The notes under the pieces were generated by a model. The model did not search any database. It was not told the origin of the DNA and saw nothing but the letters and a program-made list of their open reading frames with translations. From NCBI GenBank assembly GCA_900547005.1, contig URER01000002.1:1-64000 (forward strand): a DNA stretch of 64,000 nucleotides, read 5' to 3'. A program made the translations under genes and the position numbers. Positions within the stretch are counted from its first letter, which is position 1. Every line of letters begins with the position of its first letter. Positions 26,182-35,237 of the stretch are shown here, one piece after another. This DNA is from an uncultured Prevotella sp. GTDB taxonomy: Bacteria > Bacteroidota > Bacteroidia > Bacteroidales > Bacteroidaceae.

Positions 26182-26910
26182 TTAGTCTATGTCTCCAGTT
26201 GATGAACTTTCTGTAAAACCTCTTAGCAGATTTACATCCCGTTTTATATTGAAGCTTCTTCCGTCAGCCCCTTTCGCTTTTACCAATACAAAATAAACGC
26301 CTTGCGCAACATCGCGCCCTTTGTATTTCCCATCCCATCCGCCGGCAGGGTCGTTCCATTCATATAATTTCGTGCCCCAACGGTTGAATATCGTAGCCTT
26401 GAACTCTACGATAGACTGGTAATTGCTTTTGGCTCTGTAAATGTCGTTTATGCCATCACCGTTTGGAGAGAAAGCATTTGGCATCTCTAAACGGCTTTCA
26501 CTTATGGCAATGCTTATCGGCATTTGTTCCGTTGTCCAGTATTCTTCGGTAAATTCAATGGTTTCATCGCCTTTAGTGAATGTGGCATAGCACGCAATTC
26601 TATGTGAACCTGCCATAGTGAATGTGTATTCCGTATCTTGTTCATATCTAATCAGATATGGTGTGTTATCGCCTTCTGTATAGAATCGCCATTCGTAATT
26701 TGCCGTCCAACCTTCATCGTTACTCGGGTTAGCCTGAAACTTGACATTCAGCGGTGCTGAGCCTGAATAACTTTCTCCCGGATGTATGGTCTCTTCCGTG
26801 CCGTCTTCTGTCGTATATGTGGCAACAGGGTCTATGTAAACGGATTGGGCAAATGCGCAATATCCGATGAAGAGAAGCAAGAATGTCGATATTATATTTT
26901 TGTATGTCAT
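26182..26910 (-). CDS. Secreted protein with PKD-like region and type B T9SS sorting domain
   Basis: 242 aa. A signal peptide (MTYKNIISTFLLLFIGYCAFAQ) is followed by an Ig/PKD-like region (PGESYSGSAPLNVKFQANPS, then YEWRFYTEGD). The C-terminal 90 residues form the gliding-motility-associated sorting domain: MPNAFSPNGDGINDIYRAKS, then ATIFNRWGTKLYEW and GWDGKYKGRDVAQGVYFVLV. Such type B domains direct export through the type IX secretion system to the surface. There is no catalytic domain, so it is probably a structural or adhesive surface protein. It is divergent from the LysM gene. Confidence 0.9.
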   Translation of the reverse strand: MTYKNIISTFLLLFIGYCAFAQSVYIDPVATYTTEDGTEETIHPGESYSGSAPLNVKFQANPSNDEGWTANYEWRFYTEGDNTPYLIRYEQDTEYTFTMAGSHRIACYATFTKGDETIEFTEEYWTTEQMPISIAISESRLEMPNAFSPNGDGINDIYRAKSNYQSIVEFKATIFNRWGTKLYEWNDPAGGWDGKYKGRDVAQGVYFVLVKAKGADGRSFNIKRDVNLLRGFTESSSTGDID

Positions 26911-26935
26911 TGTTTATCATTATTATAACTTCATG

Positions 26936-26994
26936 CAAAAATACGAATTTATCTTCAATAAACATTACTTTTACAGAAAAAATGCCTACCTTTG
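26936..26994. promoter_or_regulatory. Divergent promoter region of the T9SS cargo and LysM genes
   Basis: Minus strand: -7 box TATTTTTG (26943-26936), 26 bp before the cargo ATG. Plus strand: -7 box TACCTTTG (26987-26994), about 80 bp before the LysM ATG at 27073. Neither shows a clear TTTG at -33. Confidence 0.55.
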
Positions 26995-27072
26995 CATATC
27001 TTACACTATGTAATAGTCTTTACAAATATATGCTTTTGCGGTTATTTAATGATAAATAAATATAAAGAGATT

Positions 27073-28488
27073 ATGAAGCGGATACTGAGGACTCTAATGA
27101 TTATGGCCTTGTCTGTCGTTGTTCTTAATGTAAGCGCGCAGACTTCAAAGTGGCGTGATGTGCATAAGGTTAAGAAGAGTGAAACACTTTTCGGCATTGC
27201 AAACGAGTATGGTGTTAGCATCCAAGAACTTATAGATGCTAATCCCGAGATGAAAAAAGCGGGCTATCAGTTGAAAAAAGGTGATTGGGTATTCGTCCCT
27301 TACGCTAAAAAAGGTGATAAGCAAATCCCGATGCAATCTGCTTCTCAACCGGCAAAGACCACAACTCCTGCGAATACTACCTCTGTCGTGTCGGCATCGT
27401 CGCTATATCAAGCTGATAAGAAAAAGAACAGTATTATCCATGTGGGAGTAATGCTTCCATTGCATAATAATGACGGCGACGGCAAACGCATGGTTGAATA
27501 TTACCGAGGTATGCTTTTGGCTCTCAATCAGTTGAAAGTAGAGGGCATAAATACGGAAGTGAATGCGTGGAATGTTCCGATTGACGCGGATATACGAACA
27601 GTCTTGCTGAAAGAAGGCGTGGACAAACTTGATATTGTGTTTGGTCCTTTATACACGAATATGGTGAAACCGCTTGGCGATTATTGCAAAGCGCATGGCA
27701 TAAAGATGGTTATTCCTTTTTCTATTACGGGCAATGACGTAGAGAATAACTCCAATATATTCCAGGTATATCAAACTCCCGAAGAACTGAATGAGCGTTC
27801 TGTAACCGCATTCATGGAGAGATTCCCCAATCATCACCCGATATTCATAGATTGTAATGATCCCACATCGGGTAAAAGTATGTTTACGTCGGCTTTGCGC
27901 AGTCGCCTTGAGGCTGCCGGACGTACTTATAATCTCACTAATCTGAATACTCCTCAAGCTAATTTTGCTAAGGCGTTCAGTGCCAAGCAGCCTAATGTTA
28001 TCGTATTGAATAGCGCACGTTCACCGCAGTTGAATAGAACGTTTGCGAAACTCGACTCCTTGCAGGTTACTCATCCCGGTATTGCTATATCCATGTTTGG
28101 TTATAATGAGTGGTTGATGTATCAGAAATATGACCTCAACCAGTTCTTCAAATACAGTGTCTACATCCCCACAACATTTTATTATAATGAGGCGTCAAGC
28201 CGCACATCGGCTTTCGAAAAGCTTTATGAAGAGTCGTTTGGCGAGAAACTAATGCCCGATGCCCTCCCGCGTTTCGCTATTACAGGCTACGATCAGGCTA
28301 TGTTTTTTATTCGTGGTCTCAGCATTCATGGTGATGATTTCTCTGGTATAGCCTCGCAATCAACGTATAAGCCACTGCAAACTCGCTATAATTTTAGCCG
28401 CATAGGAACAGCCGGAGGATATAAGAATCATCAATTCCAGCTTGTTCATTTCTTGCCAAACCAGACGATGGAAGCTATAACATATTAA
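27073..28488 (+). CDS. LysM domain fused to a periplasmic ligand-binding fold
   Basis: 471 aa from the ATG at 27073; the frame is open from 26992 but only the later ATG gives a proper signal peptide (MKRILRTLMIMALSVVVLNV). Residues about 28-78 are a LysM domain (HKVKKSETLFGIANEYGVSI, DWVFVP) for peptidoglycan. After a Ser/Thr linker, residues about 115-450 look like a type I periplasmic-binding-protein fold (IHVGVMLPLHNNDGDGKRMV, LDIVFGPLYTNM, FIDCNDPTSGKSMF). It is likely periplasmic and wall-bound; its ligand is unknown. Followed at 9 bp by an outer-membrane barrel gene. Confidence 0.85.
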   Translation: MKRILRTLMIMALSVVVLNVSAQTSKWRDVHKVKKSETLFGIANEYGVSIQELIDANPEMKKAGYQLKKGDWVFVPYAKKGDKQIPMQSASQPAKTTTPANTTSVVSASSLYQADKKKNSIIHVGVMLPLHNNDGDGKRMVEYYRGMLLALNQLKVEGINTEVNAWNVPIDADIRTVLLKEGVDKLDIVFGPLYTNMVKPLGDYCKAHGIKMVIPFSITGNDVENNSNIFQVYQTPEELNERSVTAFMERFPNHHPIFIDCNDPTSGKSMFTSALRSRLEAAGRTYNLTNLNTPQANFAKAFSAKQPNVIVLNSARSPQLNRTFAKLDSLQVTHPGIAISMFGYNEWLMYQKYDLNQFFKYSVYIPTTFYYNEASSRTSAFEKLYEESFGEKLMPDALPRFAITGYDQAMFFIRGLSIHGDDFSGIASQSTYKPLQTRYNFSRIGTAGGYKNHQFQLVHFLPNQTMEAITY

Positions 28489-28497
28489 TTAATAGTG

Positions 28498-29232
28498 ATG
28501 CGAATAAGAAATCTAATCATATTATTGCTTTTTCCTTTGTGCGCAAGTGCTCAGATCGGTGAGCATCGCAATGTATTTTCAATAGGTGTCAATGGCGGAT
28601 ACGTATTGTCTGATGTCGGGTTTGACCCGACCGTACCGCAGACATATCACGGAGGATTTACCGGGGGGCTTACATTCCGTTATGTTTGCGAGAAATATTT
28701 CAAGACCATTTGCTCTATTTACGGAGAGGTCAATTATGCGTCAATAGGATGGAAGCAGGATATTAAGACAGCCGATAATTCTTCGGTAATTAATTCCAAT
28801 GGTTCTGCGGAAGAATATAGCCGCACTATTAATTATTTGCAGATACCAATCTTTGCGCATCTCGCATGGGGTAGGGAAGAGCGAGGTTTCAACTTCTTCT
28901 TTCAGGCTGGTCCGCAGATCGGGCTTTATCTTAGTGAGTCAACTTCAAAGAATTATGATACTCCGAACCTTGCAACTGACGGCACAGGGCGTAGTAATAC
29001 AATAGTAGAACAAGAGTCAATGCCGGTAGAGAAAAAGTTTGATTACGGAATTGCTGCTGGTGCAGGAGTTGAATATAGTAATCCAAAGATTGGACATTTC
29101 CTTGTGGAAGGCAGATATTATTATGGATTGGGCAATATCTATGGCGATTCCAAACGCGATTATTTCGGTAAATCAAACTTCGGAAATATTGTCGTTAAGG
29201 TAACTTATCTTTTCGATTTGACAAAAAAGTGA
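28498..29232 (+). CDS. PorT-family outer-membrane beta-barrel protein
   Basis: About 244 aa. A signal peptide ends in CASAQ. Amphipathic strands alternate throughout and the chain ends in an aromatic barrel strand (IVVKVTYLFDL). GVNGGYVLSD, EVNYASIGW and GIAAGAGVEY match the PorT/OMP_b-brl_2 pattern. A GTG at 28495 is in frame, but the ATG at 28498 is preferred. Nine bp after the LysM gene, it could be the barrel that a wall-bound partner anchors or senses. It is not shown to be PorT itself. Confidence 0.85.
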   Translation: MRIRNLIILLLFPLCASAQIGEHRNVFSIGVNGGYVLSDVGFDPTVPQTYHGGFTGGLTFRYVCEKYFKTICSIYGEVNYASIGWKQDIKTADNSSVINSNGSAEEYSRTINYLQIPIFAHLAWGREERGFNFFFQAGPQIGLYLSESTSKNYDTPNLATDGTGRSNTIVEQESMPVEKKFDYGIAAGAGVEYSNPKIGHFLVEGRYYYGLGNIYGDSKRDYFGKSNFGNIVVKVTYLFDLTKK

Positions 29233-29325
29233 TTATTTTATGGCCACCATGAAGAATTATGGGATATTCCGAGAGAAGTCTAAAGTAGCAAAATAATAAT
29301 TTTAAAACAATAAATCAAAAAAACT

Positions 29326-30846
29326 ATGTTTGAAGGACAACCTAAAGGTCTCTATGCGTTGGCACTTGCCAATACTGGCGAACGTTTTGGCTATTATACG
29401 ATGATAGCCGTATTCGCTTTGTTTTTAAGAGCTAATTTCGGATTATCACCCGGATTGGCAGGTACTATCTACAGCTCATTCCTGATGCTGGTCTATTTTC
29501 TTCCGTTGATTGGTGGCATTCTTGCCGACAAGTTCGGCTATGGTCGAATGGTGACAATCGGAATCGTCGTAATGTTTGCAGGCTATGTCTTCCTCTCTGT
29601 TCCGTTGGGTAGTAATACGGTCGCTTTAGTCTGTATGTTGGCTGCCTTGATTTTTATTAGTTTCGGAACAGGGCTGTTCAAAGGCAATTTGCAAGTGATG
29701 GTCGGTAATCTTTACGATGACCCTCAATATTCCAGCAAGCGAGATTCTGGCTTCTCAATCTTCTATATGGCTATAAATATCGGTGCACTTTTTGCTCCGA
29801 CGGCAGCCATTCGCATTAAGGAGTATGCAGAAAACAGTTTGGGCTATTCGAGCAACGATGCATACCATTTCTCTTTTGCCGTGGCTTGTGTTTCTCTAAT
29901 CATTTCTATGGCCATCTATTACGCCTTCCGTAGCACTTTCCGTCATGTTGAGGGAAATGCCGGAACTGCTAAGAATGGAGAGAAACAAGTTGAGGTTCAG
30001 GAACTTACTCCAAAGGAAACAAAAGAGCGTATCATTGCCCTTTGTCTTGTTTTTGCCGTTGTGATATTCTTCTGGATGGCTTTCCATCAGAATGGCCTTT
30101 CGCTGACCTACTTCGCCGATGAGTTCACGGAGAAGACTTCTACCGGCGTAGAGAGTATGGCGTTCGATGTAGTAAATCTCGTGATGATAATCTTTATCGT
30201 TTATGCCGGTTTCTCTTTGGTTCAGAGTAAGAACTCAAACACGAAGCTCATTTCTGCTGTTGTTATCCTTGCCGCTTTAGGCGTACTTTATTATAAATAT
30301 ACCCAACTCGAAGGAAGCGTGGATGTCAGTGCGCCTATCTTCCAGCAGTTTAATCCGTTCTATGTGGTTGCTCTTACACCTGTTAGTATGGCAATTTTCG
30401 GCAGTCTTGCCGCTAAGGGCAAAGAGCCTTCGGCTCCTCGCAAGATAGCCTATGGTATGTTGGTAGCCGGAGTCGCATATCTGCTTATGGTTGCTGCATC
30501 CAACGGTTTGCTTACGCCTAACGAGCAGAAGGCAGCAGGCGATGCTGCGACATTTGCTTCGCCTAATTGGCTTATCGCAACATATTTGGTTCTCACATTC
30601 GGAGAGTTGCTTCTCAGTCCGATGGGTATAGCTTTCGTGTCGAAAGTGGCACCTCCAAAGTACAAGGGTATGATGATGGGCGGTTGGTTTGTTGCCACTG
30701 CTATTGGCAATCAGCTCGTTCTTGTTGGTGGCGTGTTATGGGGCGATCTGCCGTTGTGGGCTGTTTGGAGCGTATTTATTGTACTCTGCTTGCTTTCTGC
30801 AGCATTCATGTTCGCTATTATGAAGCGTCTCGAAAAGGTATGTTAA
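29326..30846 (+). CDS. POT-family proton-coupled peptide transporter
   Basis: 506 aa with about 12-14 hydrophobic helices. The N-terminal NTGERFGYYTMIAVFALFL carries the ERFxYY signature of the POT/PTR2 family, and GGILADKFGYGRMVTIG the major-facilitator loop 2-3 motif. It imports di- and tripeptides with protons. The DPP4-type enzyme at 9.6 kb makes dipeptides, so the two could act in sequence, although they are not linked. A monocistronic unit closed by a 20-bp perfect hairpin. Confidence 0.92.
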   Translation: MFEGQPKGLYALALANTGERFGYYTMIAVFALFLRANFGLSPGLAGTIYSSFLMLVYFLPLIGGILADKFGYGRMVTIGIVVMFAGYVFLSVPLGSNTVALVCMLAALIFISFGTGLFKGNLQVMVGNLYDDPQYSSKRDSGFSIFYMAINIGALFAPTAAIRIKEYAENSLGYSSNDAYHFSFAVACVSLIISMAIYYAFRSTFRHVEGNAGTAKNGEKQVEVQELTPKETKERIIALCLVFAVVIFFWMAFHQNGLSLTYFADEFTEKTSTGVESMAFDVVNLVMIIFIVYAGFSLVQSKNSNTKLISAVVILAALGVLYYKYTQLEGSVDVSAPIFQQFNPFYVVALTPVSMAIFGSLAAKGKEPSAPRKIAYGMLVAGVAYLLMVAASNGLLTPNEQKAAGDAATFASPNWLIATYLVLTFGELLLSPMGIAFVSKVAPPKYKGMMMGGWFVATAIGNQLVLVGGVLWGDLPLWAVWSVFIVLCLLSAAFMFAIMKRLEKVC

Positions 30847-30860
30847 ATAGTGAATACCTA

Positions 30861-30910
30861 CTATTATACAATAAAATGGGGCAGAAATGTCCCATTTTAT
30901 TGTATAATAG
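30861..30910 (+). terminator. Perfect 20-bp hairpin terminator after the peptide transporter
   Basis: Arms at 30861-30880 and 30891-30910 are exact complements with a 10-nt loop. The pairing core is ATAAAATGGG with CCCATTTTAT. The rest of the gap to 31157 is A/T-rich without a recognisable gene or RNA. Confidence 0.85.
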
Positions 30911-31157
30911 AATCTGTATATGAAATTGTATCTTAACGTAGTTCGGCGAGATTGCAAGTATACACCTTTTTTTGACACAGCCAAAATCTCCATTAAAAAG
31001 GTTTATCGCTCTTTGGCAAACGCTTTGTAATGCAAAGGAATAATGCAATGGAAAATTAGGACTTATGCAGCCGTCTTAATTTGCTTTTTTTTGTTAAATA
31101 TTATTAAATGTACAATAAGCGATAACATATAAATATATGTAGTATTACTATTTTTAC

Positions 31158-31165
31158 TAACTTTG
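31158..31165 (+). promoter_or_regulatory. -7 element of the mini T9SS-tail/sigma-factor region
   Basis: TAACTTTG fits the consensus, 26 bp before the ATG at 31192. The upstream sequence is A/T-rich without a clear TTTG, so it may be a weak or regulated promoter. Confidence 0.5.
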
Positions 31166-31191
31166 CGAAGTAAAGGTATAAAATACGCGCT

Positions 31192-31497
31192 ATGAAGAAA
31201 ATAATTACTCTCTGTTTGATATTAATGTTTGCTATGAGTATGCCAGTTGCGGCATACACTAATACTGCGATAGAAATCATAGAACAAGAATTCCAAGCTG
31301 TATCTATTACGGCTAACAATTCTAAATTGCATATCGTAGGAGGAAATAATCAGACACTGAAAATATATAATGTAGCAGGTGTATGCGTGTTGGATATACG
31401 CGTAGACAATAATGACAAGTATTATGATTTGAACCTCCCAAAAGGATGTTATATTGTAAAGGTTGGCAAGGTCGTGAGAAAGATTTATATCAAGTAA
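31192..31497 (+). CDS. Small secreted protein that is almost only a T9SS sorting-domain-like tail
   Basis: 101 aa. A signal peptide (MKKIITLCLILMFAMSMPVA) leads directly, after about 25 residues, into a domain resembling type A type IX sorting domains: LKIYNVAGVCVLDIRV, then YYDLNLPKGCYIVKVGKVVR and a basic end IYIK. The usual cargo domain in front is missing. Twenty-two bp after it begins an ECF sigma factor gene on the same strand. It could be a truncated cargo, a surface-anchored peptide, or a signal related to the sigma factor; nothing decides among these. Confidence 0.75.
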   Translation: MKKIITLCLILMFAMSMPVAAYTNTAIEIIEQEFQAVSITANNSKLHIVGGNNQTLKIYNVAGVCVLDIRVDNNDKYYDLNLPKGCYIVKVGKVVRKIYIK

Positions 31498-31519
31498 TTT
31501 ATAATAGCACGTATAGGAG

Positions 31520-32071
31520 ATGCCACATCTTGATGAGACAGATATTCTCCGCCAACTTTCTGAACCGGAAACAAGGACTCAGGCTTTTTCTTTGATAGTT
31601 TCCCAATATAGCGAGCAGATATATTGGAAGATAAGAAGTATCGTTATTTCTCATGACGATGCTGACGATATACTCCAAAACACATTTTTGAAAGCATGGA
31701 AGAACATTGCTGACTTTCATGGAAAATCGACCATATATACATGGTTGTTTCGTATTGCCATAAATGAGTCGCTCGACTATGTGCGCAAGAAGAGACAAAC
31801 GGGAAAATATACGGGCGATTATGACAAAGGCGTGGCTCAGTCGTTGCTTGCGGATGAGTATTTTGATGGAACTAAAAGTCAGGCTCTGCTTCAAGAGGCC
31901 ATATCCTTATTACCCGAAGTGCAGCGCACAGTGTTCTCTTTGCGTTATTATGATGAGATGAAATATTCGGAAATAAGTAAACTCCTTAATACTACCGAGG
32001 GGGCGTTAAAGGCTTCGTATCATATTGCCGTAAAGAAGATTTCTGACTACATTAGGAGTAAAACTTATTAA
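31520..32071 (+). CDS. ECF-type RNA polymerase sigma factor
   Basis: 183 aa with region 2 (HDDADDILQNTFLKAWKNIADF, with the core-binding and -10 contacts) and region 4 (LLPEVQRTVFSLRYYDEMKYSEI, followed by a helix-turn-helix ending LKASYHIAVKKI). Regions 1 and 3 are absent, as in ECF sigma factors. Directly followed by a single-pass membrane protein that could be its anti-sigma factor and by a Spy-like periplasmic protein, which suggests an envelope-stress circuit. Confidence 0.92.
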   Translation: MPHLDETDILRQLSEPETRTQAFSLIVSQYSEQIYWKIRSIVISHDDADDILQNTFLKAWKNIADFHGKSTIYTWLFRIAINESLDYVRKKRQTGKYTGDYDKGVAQSLLADEYFDGTKSQALLQEAISLLPEVQRTVFSLRYYDEMKYSEISKLLNTTEGALKASYHIAVKKISDYIRSKTY

Positions 32072-32118
32072 ACCATTGTGATAGATGTGCGTCTAAGAAG
32101 ATATAAAGTTATTTTGGT

Positions 32119-32484
32119 ATGATTAAGGACGAACTTTTTATAGAGAAGACTTGTGGGAAAACACGGCCTTTTACGGTGCCTGATAATTATTTCGCAGGTT
32201 TACACGATAAAATAATGGATGTCGTGAATGCTGATAATACAGTCGTTATGAAGGCAAATAGCGGAAGAAGGCGGACGCTGATTGCTGCCATCGCAGCCAG
32301 CGTTGCGGTATTGCTTGTTTGTGTCGGCATTGCGCTGAGTGAGGTCTTTGTGCAAAACGGAGACAGTTATACCGCAACATCACTGAAGACTGATGCCGTC
32401 AGCAGTAACAGCTCTTTTGAGCAGATGGCTGATTATATGATGCTCGATAACGATGATGTGTATTCGTATCTTGCATACGAATAA
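32119..32484 (+). CDS. Single-pass membrane protein, candidate anti-sigma factor
   Basis: 121 aa. A cytoplasmic N-terminus of about 50 residues (FTVPDNYFAGLHDKIMDVV), a basic stop (GRRRTL), one membrane helix (AAIAASVAVLLVCVGIALSEV) near residues 54-74, and a short acidic periplasmic tail ending SYLAYE. Size, topology and place after an ECF sigma gene are those of anti-sigma factors. The PDNYF segment occurs at the start of many Bacteroidetes sigma-linked membrane proteins. No zinc-binding HxxxCxxC motif is present, so it is not a ZAS-type anti-sigma factor. Confidence 0.7.
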   Translation: MIKDELFIEKTCGKTRPFTVPDNYFAGLHDKIMDVVNADNTVVMKANSGRRRTLIAAIAASVAVLLVCVGIALSEVFVQNGDSYTATSLKTDAVSSNSSFEQMADYMMLDNDDVYSYLAYE

Positions 32485-32525
32485 TTTATATAACGTATAA
32501 TCCTTTTTTGATATATAAATAAGGT

Positions 32526-32945
32526 ATGAAGAAATTATTATTTTTATTGATAGCTTTTTGTGCATATACAGGTGTGGTTGATGCTAACAAGAAATTTGAT
32601 CCGGCAAAGTTCAAGGCGGAGCTACATAAATATATAATTGCGGAAGCTCACCTGACACGAGATGAGGCCGATAGGTTTTTCCCCCTTTATGATGAGATGA
32701 AGCAGAAGCAGATGAAACTACATAAAGGCATGGGACATCATCATAAGAAACCGACCACGGAAGCGGCTTGTCGTGCGGCTATTATTAATATGGATAATAT
32801 CGAGCTGAAAAAGAAACAGATAGAACGAACATATCACCTAAAATTCTTGAAAGTGCTTTCCGCATCGAAATTGTATGATGTGCTGCGTGCGGAAGCCCGG
32901 TTTCATAGAAACGCATTCCGTGATGCTGCGCGAAGAAATAAATAA
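32526..32945 (+). CDS. Spy/CpxP-like periplasmic protein
   Basis: 139 aa with a signal peptide (MKKLLFLLIAFCAYTGVVDA) and an all-helical, charge-rich body. LTRDEADRFFPLYDEMKQKQMKL is the LTxxEAxxFxPLYxE segment common to Bacteroidetes Spy-like proteins. A His-rich stretch (HKGMGHHHKKP) could bind metal. In Cnr-type systems a periplasmic relative (CnrX) senses metal and controls an ECF sigma factor through a membrane anti-sigma protein; the gene order here (sigma, membrane protein, periplasmic protein) allows the same design but does not prove it. Confidence 0.75.
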   Translation: MKKLLFLLIAFCAYTGVVDANKKFDPAKFKAELHKYIIAEAHLTRDEADRFFPLYDEMKQKQMKLHKGMGHHHKKPTTEAACRAAIINMDNIELKKKQIERTYHLKFLKVLSASKLYDVLRAEARFHRNAFRDAARRNK

Positions 32946-32973
32946 GTAAAATGTATATATAATCAATAATAAG

Positions 32974-34482
32974 ATGATAAGTAACAGGTGGAGAAACATA
33001 TTGGTATTGATAATTGTCGCAATTTTATGCTCGTCGAATATATATGCCAATACTCCAAAACGAGAATTCCGTGGGGCGTGGATTCAATGTGTCAATGGAC
33101 AATTCCAGGGCTTGTCGATGCGCGATATGCAGAAAACGCTGTCGTATCAACTTGATAAACTTGCAAAATATGGCGTTAACGCAATCATTTTTCAGGTGCG
33201 TCCGGAATGTGATGCGCTGTATGAAAGTAAGATAGAGCCGTGGAGTAGGTATCTTACAGGCAAGCAAGGAGTGGCTCCGAGCCCATATTGGGACCCGTTG
33301 CAATGGATGATAGATGAATGTCATGCACGTGGAATGGAGTTGCACGCTTGGATAAATCCTTATCGCGCAAAGACTAAAGGCACGACCTCGTTGGCTGCAA
33401 ATCATATTGCTGTTGCACATCCTGAGCTGACTTTTGCGTATGATGGTTTGCTGTTATTGAATCCTGCATATCCGGAATGTAGGGAATATATCTGTAAGGT
33501 GGTAGATGATATAGTGCGCCGTTATGACATAGATGGTTTGCATATTGATGATTATTTCTATCCGTATCCGGTTGCGGGCGTTACCATTCCTGATGGAAAA
33601 GAATACCGGCAATATGGTTCGGGATTCTCTTCTGTTGGCGATTGGCGTAGAGACAATGTGAATGTGTTTATAAAACAGCTCTCAGATTCCATTCACCAGA
33701 CGAAGCCCTGGGTGAAATTCGGTGTTTCTCCTTTCGGTATTTATCGTAATAAGAAGTCTGCTCCGATGGTTGGTAGCAATACGAGAGGATTGCAGAATTA
33801 CGATGATTTGTATGCCGACGTGTTGAAATGGGTGAATAACGGCTGGGTGGATTATTGCGTGCCACAGTTGTATTGGGAGATAGGTAACAAGGCTGCCGAT
33901 TATGAAGAATTGATAAAGTGGTGGAACAGCCATGCCGGTAATCGCCCTCTGTATATAGGAGAAGATATAGAACGCACCGTGAAGTATGCTGATAAGCGTA
34001 ATCCTAATCAGAATCAGCAACCGGCAAAATACGCATTGCATAATTCTCTGCCCAACGTGAAAGGAACCGTGTTATGGTATGCGAAGACTGCGGTTGATAA
34101 TATTGGTAATTATGGTACGGCACTTCAACAAAAGTATTGGAAGACTCCAGCTTTGCAACCCCTCATGCCTTTTATTGATAATAAAGCACCGAAGAAGCCC
34201 CGCAAGGTAGCTCCTGTATGGACAAGTGATGGATTGATTCTGTTTTGGCAAGCACCAAAAGCGAAAAAATGGAGTGATGAGGCTGTGAGGTATGTGGTGT
34301 ATAAGTTTAAGAAAGGAGAAAAGATAAACCTTGATGATGCTTCGAAAATAGTGAAGATAACATCAGATACCATGCTGAAACTGCCATATAACGGTGGCGT
34401 AGAGAGCTATACTTTCGTCGTAACTGCGGTAGACCGTATGAGTAATGAGAGTGCAGGAGTAAAGAAAAAAGTGAAATTATAA
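32974..34482 (+). CDS. GHL10 (DUF187)-type glycoside hydrolase-like lipoprotein or secreted protein
   Basis: 502 aa. A signal peptide ends near SSNIYA. A TIM-barrel of the GHL10 family follows: KREFRGAWIQCVNGQF, VNAIIFQVRPECDALYESKI, MELHAWINPYRAK, IDGLHIDDYFYPYP and WVKFGVSPFGIYRN, with acidic residues at strand ends. A C-terminal fibronectin-like domain (ILFWQAPK...YVVYKFKKGEKINL...YTFVVTAVDRMSNES) ends the protein. The family acts on peptidoglycan or related glycans in studied cases. It starts 28 bp after the Spy-like gene and closes the unit. Confidence 0.88.
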   Translation: MISNRWRNILVLIIVAILCSSNIYANTPKREFRGAWIQCVNGQFQGLSMRDMQKTLSYQLDKLAKYGVNAIIFQVRPECDALYESKIEPWSRYLTGKQGVAPSPYWDPLQWMIDECHARGMELHAWINPYRAKTKGTTSLAANHIAVAHPELTFAYDGLLLLNPAYPECREYICKVVDDIVRRYDIDGLHIDDYFYPYPVAGVTIPDGKEYRQYGSGFSSVGDWRRDNVNVFIKQLSDSIHQTKPWVKFGVSPFGIYRNKKSAPMVGSNTRGLQNYDDLYADVLKWVNNGWVDYCVPQLYWEIGNKAADYEELIKWWNSHAGNRPLYIGEDIERTVKYADKRNPNQNQQPAKYALHNSLPNVKGTVLWYAKTAVDNIGNYGTALQQKYWKTPALQPLMPFIDNKAPKKPRKVAPVWTSDGLILFWQAPKAKKWSDEAVRYVVYKFKKGEKINLDDASKIVKITSDTMLKLPYNGGVESYTFVVTAVDRMSNESAGVKKKVKL

Positions 34483-34500
34483 TAATTGGTTGTATGCAAT

Positions 34501-34570
34501 AAGAAAGCAAGTATAACAAGAAAAGGGAGCAAAATACTGCCTGCAAAACTCTTGTTATACTTGCTTTCTT
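34501..34570. terminator. Bidirectional terminator, perfect 21-bp stem
   Basis: Arms at 34501-34521 and 34550-34570 are exact complements around a 28-nt loop. It lies between the plus-strand hydrolase stop (34482) and the minus-strand stop at 34576, with A-rich and T-rich arm ends, so it serves both genes. Confidence 0.9.
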
Positions 34571-34575
34571 TTATA

Positions 34576-35016
34576 TTATTCGTTGAGCAATTTCTCAAGG
34601 AAAGAATCCAAGTCCTTGTCAAGTCCTTCCATGATGTCGCCACCTATTATTATAGTGTCGTCATCTGCGACATATAATTCGGCGATGTTTTCTTTGTCAT
34701 CATCTTCCAATACGAAGTTATAAGGTTTCAGGATACCCATATTCTCGATAATATCCTTCTGTTTTGTGAGCTCATTACGCAGAATGCAGGTTATCTCTTT
34801 GTAGAAGTCGGCATCGGTATTGCCAATCCATTCTTCTACGACACATCGTGTGATTTCCGTATCGTTGTCATCGAATGCCATTAAATCTCCACTTTCTTGT
34901 GAAACCCTCACGTGTATATCCGTCATGGTACAAGTTTCTTCGTTTGCTGGATATTTCTGAGCCACTTTATTTGTGAAGCGGTTAATTTGTTGGATAGTTT
35001 GTTCGTTGACTTTCAT
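34576..35016 (-). CDS. Acidic cytoplasmic protein of unknown function
   Basis: 146 aa, not recognised. No signal peptide or membrane helix. It is rich in Asp and Glu, including FDDNDTEIT, LEDDDKENIAEL and a closing helix GLDKDLDSFLEKLLNE. Regular alternation and the central CVVEEWIGNTDADFYKEI suggest a compact alpha/beta fold. A -7 box TACCTTTG on the minus strand at 35099-35092 supports expression. It is alone between the bidirectional terminator and the divergent rnf operon. Confidence 0.75.
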   Translation of the reverse strand: MKVNEQTIQQINRFTNKVAQKYPANEETCTMTDIHVRVSQESGDLMAFDDNDTEITRCVVEEWIGNTDADFYKEITCILRNELTKQKDIIENMGILKPYNFVLEDDDKENIAELYVADDDTIIIGGDIMEGLDKDLDSFLEKLLNE

Positions 35017-35237
35017 GATGCCTTGTCTTTTGTTTATAGTTGCATAACCGGTATGAATCCGGATAGTTTTCCGATTTCATATAATATAGAGCAAAGGTAG
35101 TGAAAAGATTGGAATTATAAAATAAATGTGTAGTTTTTTTATCATAAATGTGGATAAATGGCTTGATACCGTTACTTGAAGAAGATGAAGAATCAGAATA
35201 AGTTGTGTTAACAATTAAATATTTCTTATCTTTATTA

